A stretch of DNA of 64,000 nucleotides from Rhipicephalus microplus. Taxonomy: Eukaryota; Arthropoda; Arachnida; Ixodida; Ixodidae. The translations under genes were made by a program, and so were the position numbers. Shown piece after piece: positions 10,576-20,658 of the stretch. The notes under the pieces were generated by a model. The model ran no database searches and was not told the origin of the DNA. It saw nothing but the letters and a program-made list of their open reading frames with translations. Position 1 is the first letter of the stretch. The number at the start of each line of letters is the position of its first letter. The stretch is from NCBI RefSeq assembly GCF_043290135.1, contig NW_027464589.1, forward strand, positions 8,411,001-8,475,000, written 5' to 3'.

Positions 10576-13398
10576 TTATAAAAACAGCGATGCAATATTT
10601 TTTGTGGTCATGGTTTCTATATTTACGTCATTGCTACTTAAATAATTCAACATTCTGGGAATAACACTGCGTACCATTTGGTCACCATACTTTGTGCGTG
10701 ATCGTGGTATTAACCAGAGGTTATGCTTACGGGTATCGTATTTATTTTCCGAAGGTTGCAGGTTGGCTAAGTCAGATAGTACAGTTTTTTGCTTCAGCTC
10801 TTTTTTTATAGTCCTACAAATGTTGTAACTGTAAAGATTTTGAAAACTGATTAGTTTATATTTTTGTTGCATGTACATAACTGATTGATATGGTTCTTTC
10901 TTAGCAATAATTTTCAGAAATCTAGTTTGAAGTCTAGTAAGCTTCTCAATATTTGTTTGTGTTGTGTCACCCCATACTATAAAGCAATAGTTTACATAGG
11001 ACATAAATAAGGAATGATAAATAATAAGTATTGTTTTTAATGGAAGTAGATAATTGTTGCGATAAATTATACCAAGTACACGTGCCGTTTTTGTTGCCAC
11101 CTGCTCTACTTGTGCATCCCATAGCATGTTGTTTGAAAATACGATACCTAATGTTTTGACATTGTCAACTATTTCAATCAGACTGTTATTAAGATAGAGC
11201 GGAGAACTTACTTGTACCTGCTTGCCTTTTGCTCGAAATATAACCGCTTTGGTTTTTCCCGCATTTATTAATAGTCCATTGGAACATGCCCACTTATATA
11301 TCTTCTCTAATATATTATTTCCTTTTTGAATCAACTGGTCAGTATCGTTATGTGCAAAAAATACGCTTGTATCGTCCGCATAAATAACGAATTTTGCTGA
11401 AGGGTCTATGTTTACAATATCATTTATATACAAATTAAACAGGAATGGACCTAAAATACTGCCCTGAGGCACTCCAAGAGAATTTGGTTTAGTCACCGAA
11501 GAAAAATTGTTTATGCACACGTATTGTTTCCTTTCGCTTAGATATGAGTCGAGCAAGTCTAAAGCAACACCTCGTACACCGTATAAATCCAGCTTACGTA
11601 AAAGTAATAGTCTATTCAGAGAGTCGAAGGCCTTACTGAAATCGATAAAGACACCGAGTACTAGTTGTTTACATTCTATGCTATTTAGAATGAACTCTTT
11701 CTGATCAAGGAGGGCAAGCTCAGTCGATCTATGTTTCCTGAAACCGTATTGTGCGTCACATAACATATTATGTTTGTTAATGAATTCTGCCAGCTGGGAG
11801 TGAAGAATTTTTTCTATTATTTTAGAGAATACTGGCAGAATTGAGATGGGTCTATAGTTTGCTAAATTATTCTTATCTCCCTTTTTGTACAAGATGCACA
11901 CTTTAGCAGTTTGAAGTATTGCAGGAAAAATTCCTTTTCCCAAACAAAGGTTAATGATTTCAGAAAATGGTTGGGCAATTATTTCGGCGGTGTATTTAAT
12001 TGGTTTGATTTGAAAATCAAAACAATCACAGCAGTTACTATTTCTTAGCCGCATGATTGTTTTATATACCTCGCTTTCACATGTAGGTCTTACAAACATA
12101 GTACCTGAGCATTTGTTGGAAACGTATGATGTCGCATCAAGAGATGTTTCTGGAAAAGCTAAGTTTACTAGATAATCGTTAAATGTATTGGATAAGTTAC
12201 TACCATTAATAACACAACCATTAATTGTAATTTCCGTAATTACGCTATTTGAGGTGGGTGTTCCTAACACTTTATTGATGTTTTTCCAAGTGGAAGCAGA
12301 ATTTCCAGCTGATTGCATAAAAATGTTATGAAAGTAGTTTTGTCTAGCCTTTTGGATGTCCTTATTTAGACGATTACGAAATTTTTTGAAGGTACTAAGT
12401 AGCTGTGGGTCACGAGAGACGAGAAATGCATTATACATTACATTCTTTTCATCGATTTGATGCAACAGGTCCCGTGTGATCCATGGCTTCCTAATGTTTT
12501 TAGATGGGCGGTGGGTAATTCGAGGGAAGTTATGGTCATATACCTCCTTGAATTTTTCTATGAATGTATTGACAGCAATGTTCGGGTTGTCATTTGCGAG
12601 AACATCGTTCCAGGATGTATTAATTAGTTCCTGACGAAAATTTTCAAGATTTTTGGATGTTATAGAACGCACTGGTATGGAAAGTCGTTTCTTTTTTATT
12701 CGTTGCCTAATAGCTAAAAATATGGGAAGGTGATCGCTAATGTCGCATGAAATGGTCCCAGCTTTAGTATCCTCAGAACTAATGCTCGTGAGAAAGACAT
12801 CAATTAATGTAGATGAACAGGCAGTAAATCTTGTTGGCATATTAATCATGTTAGCCAATCCAAAGCTATCAAACAAACACGTCATCTCATGCTGTGGAGT
12901 TCCATTAGACAGCATGTCAATATTAATATCGCCGCCGCAAACAGTTACATGGTTATTGAGCATAGCGTGGTGAAATAGGCTCTCCAAACGAGCCGTGAAA
13001 GTTGTAATACTTCCAGATGGAGGACGGTACATAACTGAGATGACGTAATTGCTTAGGACAGCTGTCAGCATTTCACAATCAGGCTCTGAATAACAAAATT
13101 CTGTTAAGAGTTGACAATCAAAGGTTTCTTTTACAAGTAAGCAGACACCACCCCCTCTACTGTGCGTGCGATTAACACAGAAAACATTATAACCAGGCAT
13201 AGAAAATGGGTTATCATCATTTGTGTACCAAGTTTCAGTCAGCATGATGATGTCAAAGCGGAAATGAAGCTCTGAAAACAAGGAATTTAGCGATGCATAT
13301 TTGTTTCTCGCGGACTGACAGTTTAGCTGAAAAATTTTTATGCCAGGCATATAGTTGTCTCCAATGTATTTATGTAGATCTGATGGTAAAATGAACAT
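10576..13398 (-). CDS. Element D ORF2: APE endonuclease-reverse transcriptase
   Basis: Uninterrupted 940-residue polyprotein. Residues about 20-210 form the endonuclease: FQLNCQSARN, TETW (54-57), GGDIN (145-149), SDH (201-203). Residues about 470-740 form the reverse transcriptase: FIDFSKAFDS, GVPQGSILGP and the catalytic YADD (653-656). No RNase H or terminal CCHC finger is evident; the C-terminus resembles CR1/L2 elements. The protein would nick chromosomal DNA and copy the element's RNA by target-primed reverse transcription. It starts 38 bp after the ORF1 stop. All catalytic residues visible to me are kept, so it may be functional. Confidence 0.92.
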   Translation of the reverse strand: MFILPSDLHKYIGDNYMPGIKIFQLNCQSARNKYASLNSLFSELHFRFDIIMLTETWYTNDDNPFSMPGYNVFCVNRTHSRGGGVCLLVKETFDCQLLTEFCYSEPDCEMLTAVLSNYVISVMYRPPSGSITTFTARLESLFHHAMLNNHVTVCGGDINIDMLSNGTPQHEMTCLFDSFGLANMINMPTRFTACSSTLIDVFLTSISSEDTKAGTISCDISDHLPIFLAIRQRIKKKRLSIPVRSITSKNLENFRQELINTSWNDVLANDNPNIAVNTFIEKFKEVYDHNFPRITHRPSKNIRKPWITRDLLHQIDEKNVMYNAFLVSRDPQLLSTFKKFRNRLNKDIQKARQNYFHNIFMQSAGNSASTWKNINKVLGTPTSNSVITEITINGCVINGSNLSNTFNDYLVNLAFPETSLDATSYVSNKCSGTMFVRPTCESEVYKTIMRLRNSNCCDCFDFQIKPIKYTAEIIAQPFSEIINLCLGKGIFPAILQTAKVCILYKKGDKNNLANYRPISILPVFSKIIEKILHSQLAEFINKHNMLCDAQYGFRKHRSTELALLDQKEFILNSIECKQLVLGVFIDFSKAFDSLNRLLLLRKLDLYGVRGVALDLLDSYLSERKQYVCINNFSSVTKPNSLGVPQGSILGPFLFNLYINDIVNIDPSAKFVIYADDTSVFFAHNDTDQLIQKGNNILEKIYKWACSNGLLINAGKTKAVIFRAKGKQVQVSSPLYLNNSLIEIVDNVKTLGIVFSNNMLWDAQVEQVATKTARVLGIIYRNNYLLPLKTILIIYHSLFMSYVNYCFIVWGDTTQTNIEKLTRLQTRFLKIIAKKEPYQSVMYMQQKYKLISFQNLYSYNICRTIKKELKQKTVLSDLANLQPSENKYDTRKHNLWLIPRSRTKYGDQMVRSVIPRMLNYLSSNDVNIETMTTKNIASLFL

Positions 13399-13436
13399 GA
13401 TTCCTAAAAAGTAAAGTTATGAACGATTCTGATTTT

Positions 13437-14354
13437 TCAAGCCAATTTAGAGAAATCTTCCTTTCTCTTCACCAGAACGGCAGGAAAACCATCTCTGCGT
13501 CTCATTAGAACTTTACCGTTCGCACACCACACAAAACGGACGTCATTCTCTCGCGCCCATTGTTTTGCCTCCCGAAGTAGAGTTCGCGTTTGTTTGGTTA
13601 AGTTTTCTTGAATCATCACTTCGGATTTGGTATCCCTGAGTTTCTTACGACTATGTAGCCAGTTGTCTCGAACTGACTGTTGTGAGAAACGTACAATGAT
13701 GCCCGGGGTCCTTTCCGCCTTAGAGGGAAGGCGGTGTATCGCGGTAACATCAGTTCCTGTCAGAGCGGGCATCGCAATTGATGCAGCAATTGCGTTGACC
13801 TTATCCAATAAGTTCTCGTGCTCAGTCTTACGAATTCCATGAAACTCGAGATTCAGCCTTCTGTTATGCCGCTCTAGTTCGTTCAGTTCACCTTTTATGT
13901 CTAGAATTTGTTTAGTGTTCGAGCTTGATTCTGCGGAATCAACTTTCCGTTTCATATCTGACAACTTGTTATCCTGTTCCTTAATGGCTGTAAGTACTCC
14001 ATCATATTTGTCAGACAGCATTTGGACACTGGCCTCGATATGGGCAATAGTATCCTTCAGGTTTTTCACTGTCTCTGTTAACTCTGCAATGGCTAAAACA
14101 CTGGGATGATCGACAACCTTCTTTGCCCGTGCTCCTCTGCATGTGGGACAACGCCACTGTTTTTTTGTTGCATCGGATTTCGCTCTAAATGTTCTTTCAC
14201 TTATGCCTGAGCAAGTTCCTATGTGATAAGAACTGAGGCATTCGCTGCACACCATGCAATCATCATCAGAACCAACACACAAGCCACAATCAAAGCAAGG
14301 TACATTAGCAACAGTGCTCATGGTGACAAATTCTTGGGCAACAGTATAGGGCAC
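13437..14354 (-). CDS. Element D ORF1: PHD finger, coiled coil, RRM/FP-like RNA-binding protein
   Basis: 305 residues. The N-terminus is a Cys/His-rich PHD-type finger (CFDCGLC, CMVCSEC, SYHIGTC, WRCPTCRG; roughly residues 19-95). It is followed by a coiled-coil stretch (about 105-165) and then the L1-ORF1p/baculovirus-FP-like module (NRRLNLEFHGI through AIHRLPS, IIVRF, NDVRFVWCANG). Such ORF1 proteins bind element RNA and assemble the transposition particle; PHD fingers in ORF1 are documented for CR1-like elements. Start chosen at the ATG-initiated frame at 14,354; a second Met (residue 12) lies before the finger. Confidence 0.88.
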   Translation of the reverse strand: MPYTVAQEFVTMSTVANVPCFDCGLCVGSDDDCMVCSECLSSYHIGTCSGISERTFRAKSDATKKQWRCPTCRGARAKKVVDHPSVLAIAELTETVKNLKDTIAHIEASVQMLSDKYDGVLTAIKEQDNKLSDMKRKVDSAESSSNTKQILDIKGELNELERHNRRLNLEFHGIRKTEHENLLDKVNAIAASIAMPALTGTDVTAIHRLPSKAERTPGIIVRFSQQSVRDNWLHSRKKLRDTKSEVMIQENLTKQTRTLLREAKQWARENDVRFVWCANGKVLMRRRDGFPAVLVKRKEDFSKLA

Positions 14355-15089
14355 AGTTAAGTGTGTAGTGTCTTAAGAAATAATAAGAACGTGATGCGAT
14401 TCACAAACCTGTAAACGTAGAAATGTAGTTTTAGGACGCGCCTTTCCTGTGCCGCTGCTGCTGCCCAAGTGAAGACGGCGTCAGTGGAACTTCCTTTTAA
14501 AGCTGCTAGAAGGCAGGGGGGCGTCTTCGTCACGTGTGGTGTCCTCTGCGCTCGGCTTGCTGATGACAGCCTTACAGACACGTGTACGTTCGCGATCCGA
14601 GATTCCTAATAGAGTTGACGCGGACTGAGAGTTCCACGCAACGTCCTGCGCAGCCGGTCACCGGCTACTCCTTCGCACGTGTCGAGACAGCTGCCCAAAA
14701 CCTCGCCAGGCAGGAAACACTGTAAACGTAGAAATGTAGTTTTAGGACGCGCCTTTCCTGTGCCGCTGCTGCTGCCCAAGTGAAGACGGCGTCAGTGGAA
14801 CTTCCTTTTAAAGCTGCTAGAAGGCAGGGGGGCGTCTTCGTCACGTGTGGTGTCCTCTGCGCTCGGCTTGCTGATGACAGCCTTACAGACACGTGTACGT
14901 TCGCGATCCGAGATTCCTAATAGAGTTGACGCGGACTGAGAGTTCCACGCAACGTCCTGCGCAGCCGGTCACCGGCTACTCCTTCGCACGTGTCGAGACA
15001 GCTGCCCAAAACCTCGCCAGGCAGGAAACACTGTAAACGTAGAAATGTAGTTTTAGGGCGCGCCTTTCCTGTGCCGCTGCTGCTGCCCA
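14355..15089 (-). promoter_or_regulatory. 5' UTR of element D built from 311-bp tandem monomers
   Basis: Reading on the minus strand, the block beginning CTTGGGCAGCAGCAGCGG starts at 15,091, 14,780 and 14,469, exactly 311 bp apart. Two full monomers are followed by a third partial one that runs into the ORF1 leader. The two full copies differ at about one base. The element's 5' end coincides with a monomer boundary, which suggests that each boundary is a transcription start and that the monomer carries an internal promoter. This parallels monomer-type promoters of mouse L1, but the sequence is unrelated. Confidence 0.85.
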
Positions 15090-15093
15090 AGAT

Positions 15094-18000
15094 ATGGAGG
15101 AGCCACCAGTGATGGATGATTACGTATGGGTGGGGTGCAACAGGGCAGCGGGAGAAAGGAAGGGTGGAGGCGTGGGCATGTTGATTAGGCGAGAAGGGAT
15201 TTGGCAGAGGGAAAATCAGGGCTTTAAGGAGCACTTATGGGTTAGTGGAACGGTGGGGGGAAAAAGACATGGTTGGGAGTGGCCTATCTGTGGACAGGGA
15301 ATGACGCCAGAGAACAAAATAAAGAGTGGGTGGACTGCCTTGGGAAGGACATAAAAAATTTAAAGAATCTGGCGAGGTGATATTAGTAGGAGATTTAAAT
15401 GCCCACATTGAGGATCTGGATGGATATACAGACTATAACGGTGCAATGGTTATCGATATGTGTGAAGAACAGCAACTGGTAATAGTTAACCGGGAACATA
15501 AATGCGACGGGCAGATAACGTGGCAAAGCGGCAGTAGACAGTCTTGCATAGACTACAGCCTGGTCTCAGAACACACGTACGAGCGGTTGAACCAAATGAC
15601 GATAGATGAAGAAGGAGAAAACAGTCTGGGCAGCGACCACAGGCGTATAATCCTGAAATTTGACAGTGGGGGGGCTAGGAAGAAAACACAGGAGGTTGGG
15701 CTCCCGAAAGTAAGCGAAAAGCAGATAGCAGACATCGTCAATAGCATCGAAAGAGAATTAGAAGCACAGCCAACAAAGGTGTGGGAATATGACGAGGTTG
15801 TTAGTTGTATACAAAAGGAAATAAACAAAGTAAGGAAAAAAACCGCTGGAGGGGTAAACGGAAACCACGAAGCTGGTGGGACAAGGAAATTAAACTGGCT
15901 ATTGAAGAGCGACGACGGGCCTCTAGACAGCCCAGAAAAGCAAAGCAAATGGGATATCAGGATGATGAGGCGCAGTTACGGTGGAGCCGGTACCGAGAAA
16001 AGAAATTTGAGGTGCAGAAACTAGTACAAGCGAAGAATAAAGCTGCGAGTGAGAAATGGGTATTAGACATACGTAAGAAGGATAAGAGCGCCCCCCGAAA
16101 ACTCTGGAACCATTTAAAAGCATTGGGAATGACGACTAAAGAGATGCAGACTCAGATACAGGACGGGGACGGCAACGTTCTCCTGGGGGACAGCGCATTA
16201 GAATACCTTCATGGAGTCATAGGAAATACTTTCGGCCAAGCACGCGAGAGGTCGGCTAACTGGACACAGGTGGAAAATAAAAAAGTGGCAGATGAAAAAT
16301 TTAATATCGAATTTTCGGACTGGAAAAACGCAGAACACAGTGTTCCCAAGAGTACGGCAACAGGACCGGATGGAATCCCGATAGAGATTATCAACCATTT
16401 GGGACCAGCGGGACAGGCGCACTTGTATGGAGCCATCGAGCGCGCTATAAAATCCAAGAGGATTCCTGCGCACTGGCGCGAAAGTAGAATGAGTTTGATC
16501 TACAAAGGCAAGGGAGAAAGGAACAAGGCGAGCTCTTACAGGCCGATTACAGTCACGTCAGTGCTCTATAGATTAGCTATACAAGCCATCAAATCCGAGT
16601 TGTTGAAGTGGGTTGAAAGTAACGGTATTTTAGGGGAACTGCAAAATGGATTTAGGCCGGGTCGACGCTTGGAAGACAATCTTTTTGTCATAACCCAGAC
16701 CATCGAAATTTCGGCAGCACAGGGCAGACCAACATGGCTACTGTTTCTGGACATAAAGGGTGCCTATGACAACGTGGACAGGGGATTGCTGTGGAATATA
16801 CTGGAAGAGGAGGGGATTGGGTCGGCATTTGTAGGGCTGCTAAGGGCAATATATGAGGATAACAAGGCACACATTACATGGGAAGGGCGTACATACACAG
16901 AGCCCGTGTACATTCGAAGAGGTTTAAAACAGGGGTGCCCTCTTTCGCCATTGCTGTTCACACTGTACATTAGAGGAATGGAAAGACGACTAGAGGAGAG
17001 TGGATTGGGCTTTGATTTGTCACACCGAAGCAATGGAGTGTTAGTGGAGCAACGGATTCCGGGATTGATGTACGCATACGATATAGTGCTGCTGGCGGAT
17101 AATGCGGAAGAACTTCAAAAACTGGCTGACATTTGTGGTGATGAGGCAACGTACCTAGGCCTACATTTTTACCCACAGAAATCTGGAGTCATGGTGTTCA
17201 ACGAGGAAGCTCATGCAGCACCAATAAGGATACAACAAGCCATACCATTAGTAAATAAGTACAAATACTTGGGGATCTGGCTTAATGAAGGAAAAGGCTA
17301 CCTGAATGCTCATGAAGAACACCTCAAACTGAAAGGGAGACGAAATGCAGCAGTAATAAAACATAGAGCACTTTGGGGACACAATAAGTACGAGGTAGTA
17401 CGAGGCATCTGGAAAGGGGTAATGGGGCCGGCGCTCACGTTCTCTAATGCCGTATTATGCTTAAAGTCAGATATCCTGTCGGGGCTGGAGGTTAACCAAA
17501 AGGCAGTCGGCAGGTTAGCTCTGGGAGCTCACAGTAACACTACAAACGAGGCTGTACAAGGCGATATGGGTTGGGCTTCATTTGAGGCGAGGGAAGCACA
17601 AAGTAAAATACGGTTTGAGGAGCGGCTTAGACATTTAGATGAGAAGAACTGGGCAGCCAGAGTGCACAGATACCTGTACCTGAAAAGTGAGGACACCAAA
17701 TGGCGGAAGAGGACGCGAAAGCTGGCGACTAAATATAACTTGACCGCGGCAAATAAGCAAAGGGGGCCAGTTAAAAAGCAAGTGAGGGAAACAGAGACGC
17801 TCATGTGGAAAGAGAGGATGGAAAAGAAGGGATCACTGGGAATCTACAAGGCAAGCAAACAAGAGATCCGGAAAGAGAACTTTTATGACAACAATAAAGG
17901 TAGTGTGTTGCTCTTTGAGGCGCGGGCTGGCTGCTTGAGAACTCTAACTTACAGGAGCAAATATTCGTCACAGGATGAGACATGTGTTGGATGTGGCATA

Positions 18001-18225
18001 AATAAAGAAACAATCGACCACATAGTCATGGAATGTCAAAAGATTCAGCCGGATAGAAATAGGGGGAAGGTCACACTTCCTGAGGCGCTGGGCTTCGCGG
18101 TTGATGGAAGCATTAACTGGTCAGCAGTAGGTATTACTAAGCAGCGGCTGGAGTATTGGTGGAGGAAAAGCAGAGAAGTCGATAAAATAACATCCCAGCC
18201 AAGAGTAGCGGCTGGGCAAAATTAA
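15094..18225 (+). pseudogene. ORF2 (endonuclease-RT-CCHC) of copy C, frameshifted
   Basis: Three frames must be combined. 15,094-15,354 continues the endonuclease. 15,326-16,024 holds GDLNAHIED and the SDH motif (GSDHRR). 15,805-18,225 (806 codons) holds the linker, the reverse transcriptase and a terminal CCHC finger (CVGCGINKETIDHIVMEC). RT block 5 reads RRGLKQGCPLSPLLF, unlike CR1/Jockey elements. The catalytic YADD box is YAYD (17,071-17,082), removing one metal-binding Asp, so the enzyme should be dead. Frameshifts lie near 15,265, 15,340 and in an A-run near 15,840. Protein of an old, inactive copy. Confidence 0.85.
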
Positions 18226-18321
18226 AAAGACATCCGAGTTGAGGGACAGAATTTAAACTCGAACTATTAAGGTACGCTAGATGGCGCATGCCGTCACCCC
18301 GATTCAAAGGGGAGGCCTTTA

Positions 18322-18343
18322 ATCATCATCATCATCATCATCG
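18322..18343 (+). repeat. (ATC)n 3' tail of LINE copy C
   Basis: A run of ATC units directly after the 3' UTR of copy C. Simple-repeat tails instead of poly(A) are common in several APE-type LINE clades and mark the 3' end here. Confidence 0.75.
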
Positions 18344-18345
18344 AC

Positions 18346-19230
18346 TGGTCTGACGAGGATCACGGTGGTTAGGCGCACGCCACCGACCACGCCGGCGAAG
18401 CAAAACAGCAGGTGCTTCTTCGTAGCCTGCAAGTACAAGTGTGTTCCGGGGCAGTCGCTATCATTGTGTGTCTCAGCGAGATCGACGACACTCGCGCCGT
18501 TCGTGCTCCCACTGCTGCTTACTGCGATATCATGGTAACAATTGAGGTTGTGTCTCACTCGCTGTCAGCTCTGTTGTGTTATTGCGCCGGTTGTTAGGTG
18601 CATAGCTCTCATGCAACGTGTGACGGTGTTTGTAGCGTTAGCTACACTGGCCTCGCTGAGCCAATTTCGCGTGGCACTGGTCTGAGCATGCGCAATGATA
18701 CTCCACCACCGCCGCGCGCGGCTCGCCGCCGGTGTGCGCGCAATTGCATGCGCTGCGTAGGCGATCAGTGTTGTCACGCACCGGAGCCGGCACCTCCATC
18801 GCACTCGGCCGCAGCCGCGCGTGACTCGCCGCCGCCGGTGTGTGCTCTCCAGAGTAGTGCCGTCATAGCCTTGGTAGACATATGGACGCCGACGCGCACC
18901 TTCTCTGTTTAGTCGCCATCTGACACTGCGCTGGAGCCGCTTGATAGCGCCTCTGACTGGCGTTTGCCCCTGTGGTATAGCCATGGAGAAGGAGAGTGCA
19001 AATGCTGCTCAACAATGCAGTAGAGCGGAGAAGCTTAACTCATGGTATCCCGAAGTAGTTGCCTGGCAAAATAAATATACGTGTGTCATTGCAGCAGCAG
19101 TAAGCATGATAATGAAGCTAATCCTAGACACTCTAGAAAGGTAAGAATAATCAGCTGAATCTTTGCTAACGCTACGTATATCCTGGCATAGCTGAGCTAA
19201 GCCACTGCCATTTTTTTGATGTTATAAAAC
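18346..19230 (+). other. GC/CpG-rich segment, possible 5' exon of the THAP unit
   Basis: CpG-rich DNA with many short meaningless frames. Near its end an ATG at 18,983 opens 53 codons (MEKESANAAQ...), and the sequence AGAAAG then GTAAGA at 19,135-19,146 is a good splice-donor match, 90 bp before the THAP ATG. I do not recognise the 53-residue peptide. It may be an untranslated first exon of the THAP sequence or chance. Confidence 0.3.
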
Positions 19231-19480
19231 ATGCCTCGCTGCTTTGTCACTGCCTGCCGAAGCGGCTTCGAGTCAACGTAATCTGCGACCGAAAAAAGGG
19301 ACTTTTTCAAGCCACGCGTTGATGAGCTGAGTCTTCAACAGTGGCAACGAGCAATACCGAGATTGGATAAGGAACTGTCGAGATCTTGCGCTGTGTGTGA
19401 CCTCCACTTCCAGGAGGACGATATCTTGACTACGTGCTCGATGTTCACAGTGAAGTAGTTTTGGTACCGTGTGAACAAAA
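19231..19480 (+). pseudogene. THAP-type zinc-finger domain, broken
   Basis: From ATG at 19,231 the frame reads MPRCFVTACRSG, then an in-frame TAA, then RDFFKPRVDEL, a conserved Trp (QQWQRAIPR) and CAVCDLHFQEDDI. This is the C2CH order of the THAP domain: MPxC, Cys, Trp, then CxxH-F. THAP domains bind DNA and occur in P-element-type transposases and many arthropod proteins. After the domain the typical tail (EVVLVP) is found only in another frame near 19,450, so at least one stop and one frameshift break it. A solo LTR follows at once. Whether it came from a host gene or a P-like transposon is open. Confidence 0.7.
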
Positions 19481-19582
19481 ATGACTTCCAGTTTGTTTGT
19501 TGTAGCGTTCAATAAATTGTGTTCATTCAGTAAGACTTTGCTGAACTCATCGTATTTTGAATTTTATAGCCTTATAAGGGAC

Positions 19583-20653
19583 TGTGATGTGTGGTGCGCG
19601 TTCAAAGTGCGCGCCTTCGAAAAGTGCGCGTCACGGGAAAAAAAAAAAACAAAAGGAGAAATACCAGAGTGCACGTGCGGGGCTGCTTAAACAAGAATGA
19701 CGACGTTAAAGAGCGTCGAGCACGAGGATGCGTGGCAGGACGTGAAGTAAACAAAAGGTAAAACATCCAATGGGCAGCGAACACGGAGATTTCAAGGCCC
19801 AATGGCTTGACACCACGAGACAGCAGTATCTCCAATGAGAACGAGACAAGTGGGCCAGAGCTGAAGCAGGAGCCTGGGGGGACCAGAGCAAGGGGAGTTC
19901 GAAGAATTCGAGGCAGGCAGTGCAAGCGGAAGGTCGTCACCGGACCGGGCGCTGAAGATGGGCCGTTGGGTTCCGGACCCGAGCCTACAGGACTTCCACC
20001 GGCCGGGGCCTCCTGCTGTCGGGTTCCCGCTCCAAAGGACCGTGGCCATCCGGTCCTGAACTCCTTTCCAGGGCCTGCGGACTTTGGTTCCGGCAGGCGA
20101 GCTACAGCCGTCGGGCTCCGGGCCCGAGCTGTGCGCCCAGCTGCTTGACTAGGTCGACCCTAGTTCCCGGACGCGTCGCCACCAGCCTGCGTTCTCCCGT
20201 CTCCGACGTGTCCACGCTCCTCAAGCCGAAACCATCACGATTTGGTAGGGCTTTTCGACGTGTCGCCAGCAGCCAGCGTTCCCTCGTCCTCGTCCAGCCC
20301 ACGCACTGACGCAGGAGTCACGGCGTTCCGGTTTCTCATCACCGCCGAAAACCAACTTGTGGGTGAGACTGCACCGATACTCTTGCGCTACTCCCATCAC
20401 TCAGCCTCTTTCGAACGTTAGGTTTAGTTACTGACTTTGAACGTTCTTGTTGGGTGTTTACAGATGTGTTTCGTCATGTCCAGTCAACTGTTTATTAAGT
20501 GTTTTGTTTTGTGAGGAATCTTTGCCTTTTTACTTTTCAATTAAACTTTTTTGTGTGTTTCTTGGAAACCGAACGGCTTTGTCCTTATTAACAAAACTCT
20601 CTGAGGCTCAGCCCGGGAGAAAAACAAATCAGCAACAAGAACCCTGCATCACA
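19583..20653. mobile_element. Solo LTR, 1,071 bp, with 5-bp target duplication
   Basis: The segment starts TGTGATG and ends CATCACA, a perfect 7-bp terminal inverted repeat of TG...CA form. It is flanked by GGGAC at 19,578-19,582 and GGGAC at 20,654-20,658. A polyadenylation-like ATTAAA lies near 20,540, consistent with plus orientation. No coding sequence is inside. A single LTR-like unit with matching target duplications is the product of LTR-LTR recombination after retrotransposon insertion. The superfamily cannot be told from this sequence alone. Confidence 0.75.
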
Positions 20654-20658
20654 GGGAC

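Larger units (their letters stand above)
10233..15089 (-). mobile_element. Element D: complete CR1/Jockey-type LINE, apparently intact
   Basis: A minus-strand element of about 4.86 kb with both ORFs open. Its ends are a five-unit ATTCA-type tail at 10,233-10,257 and 311-bp 5' monomers ending at 15,089. The flanks share AGAT (10,229-10,232 and 15,090-15,093), a short target duplication; deleting the element with one AGAT restores the reading frame of the host LINE. Monomers differ at about one position, so the insertion is recent. RT block 5 (GVPQGSILGP) and the microsatellite tail place it in the CR1/L2/Jockey group; the exact clade needs a phylogeny. Confidence 0.9.
10111..18345 (+). mobile_element. 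SGNH-type LINE copy C, 5'-truncated, interrupted by element D
   Basis: The left part (10,111-10,232) encodes the start of an APE endonuclease (SYINMQGG, TETHLRD). The reading resumes at 15,094 with MEEPP exactly where the related copy B3 continues (LRDLEEPP), so 4.86 kb were inserted later. The 3' end follows ORF2's stop by about 95 bp and finishes in (ATC)n at 18,322-18,343. No ORF1 is present, so it is 5'-truncated. The tail differs from the (GGAT)n tails of the A and B copies, suggesting a distinct subfamily. Confidence 0.85.

Noticed and set aside
18565..18984. 139-codon Arg-rich minus-strand frame
   Set aside because: Low-complexity, CpG-driven composition without any family resemblance; overlaps other equally meaningless frames.
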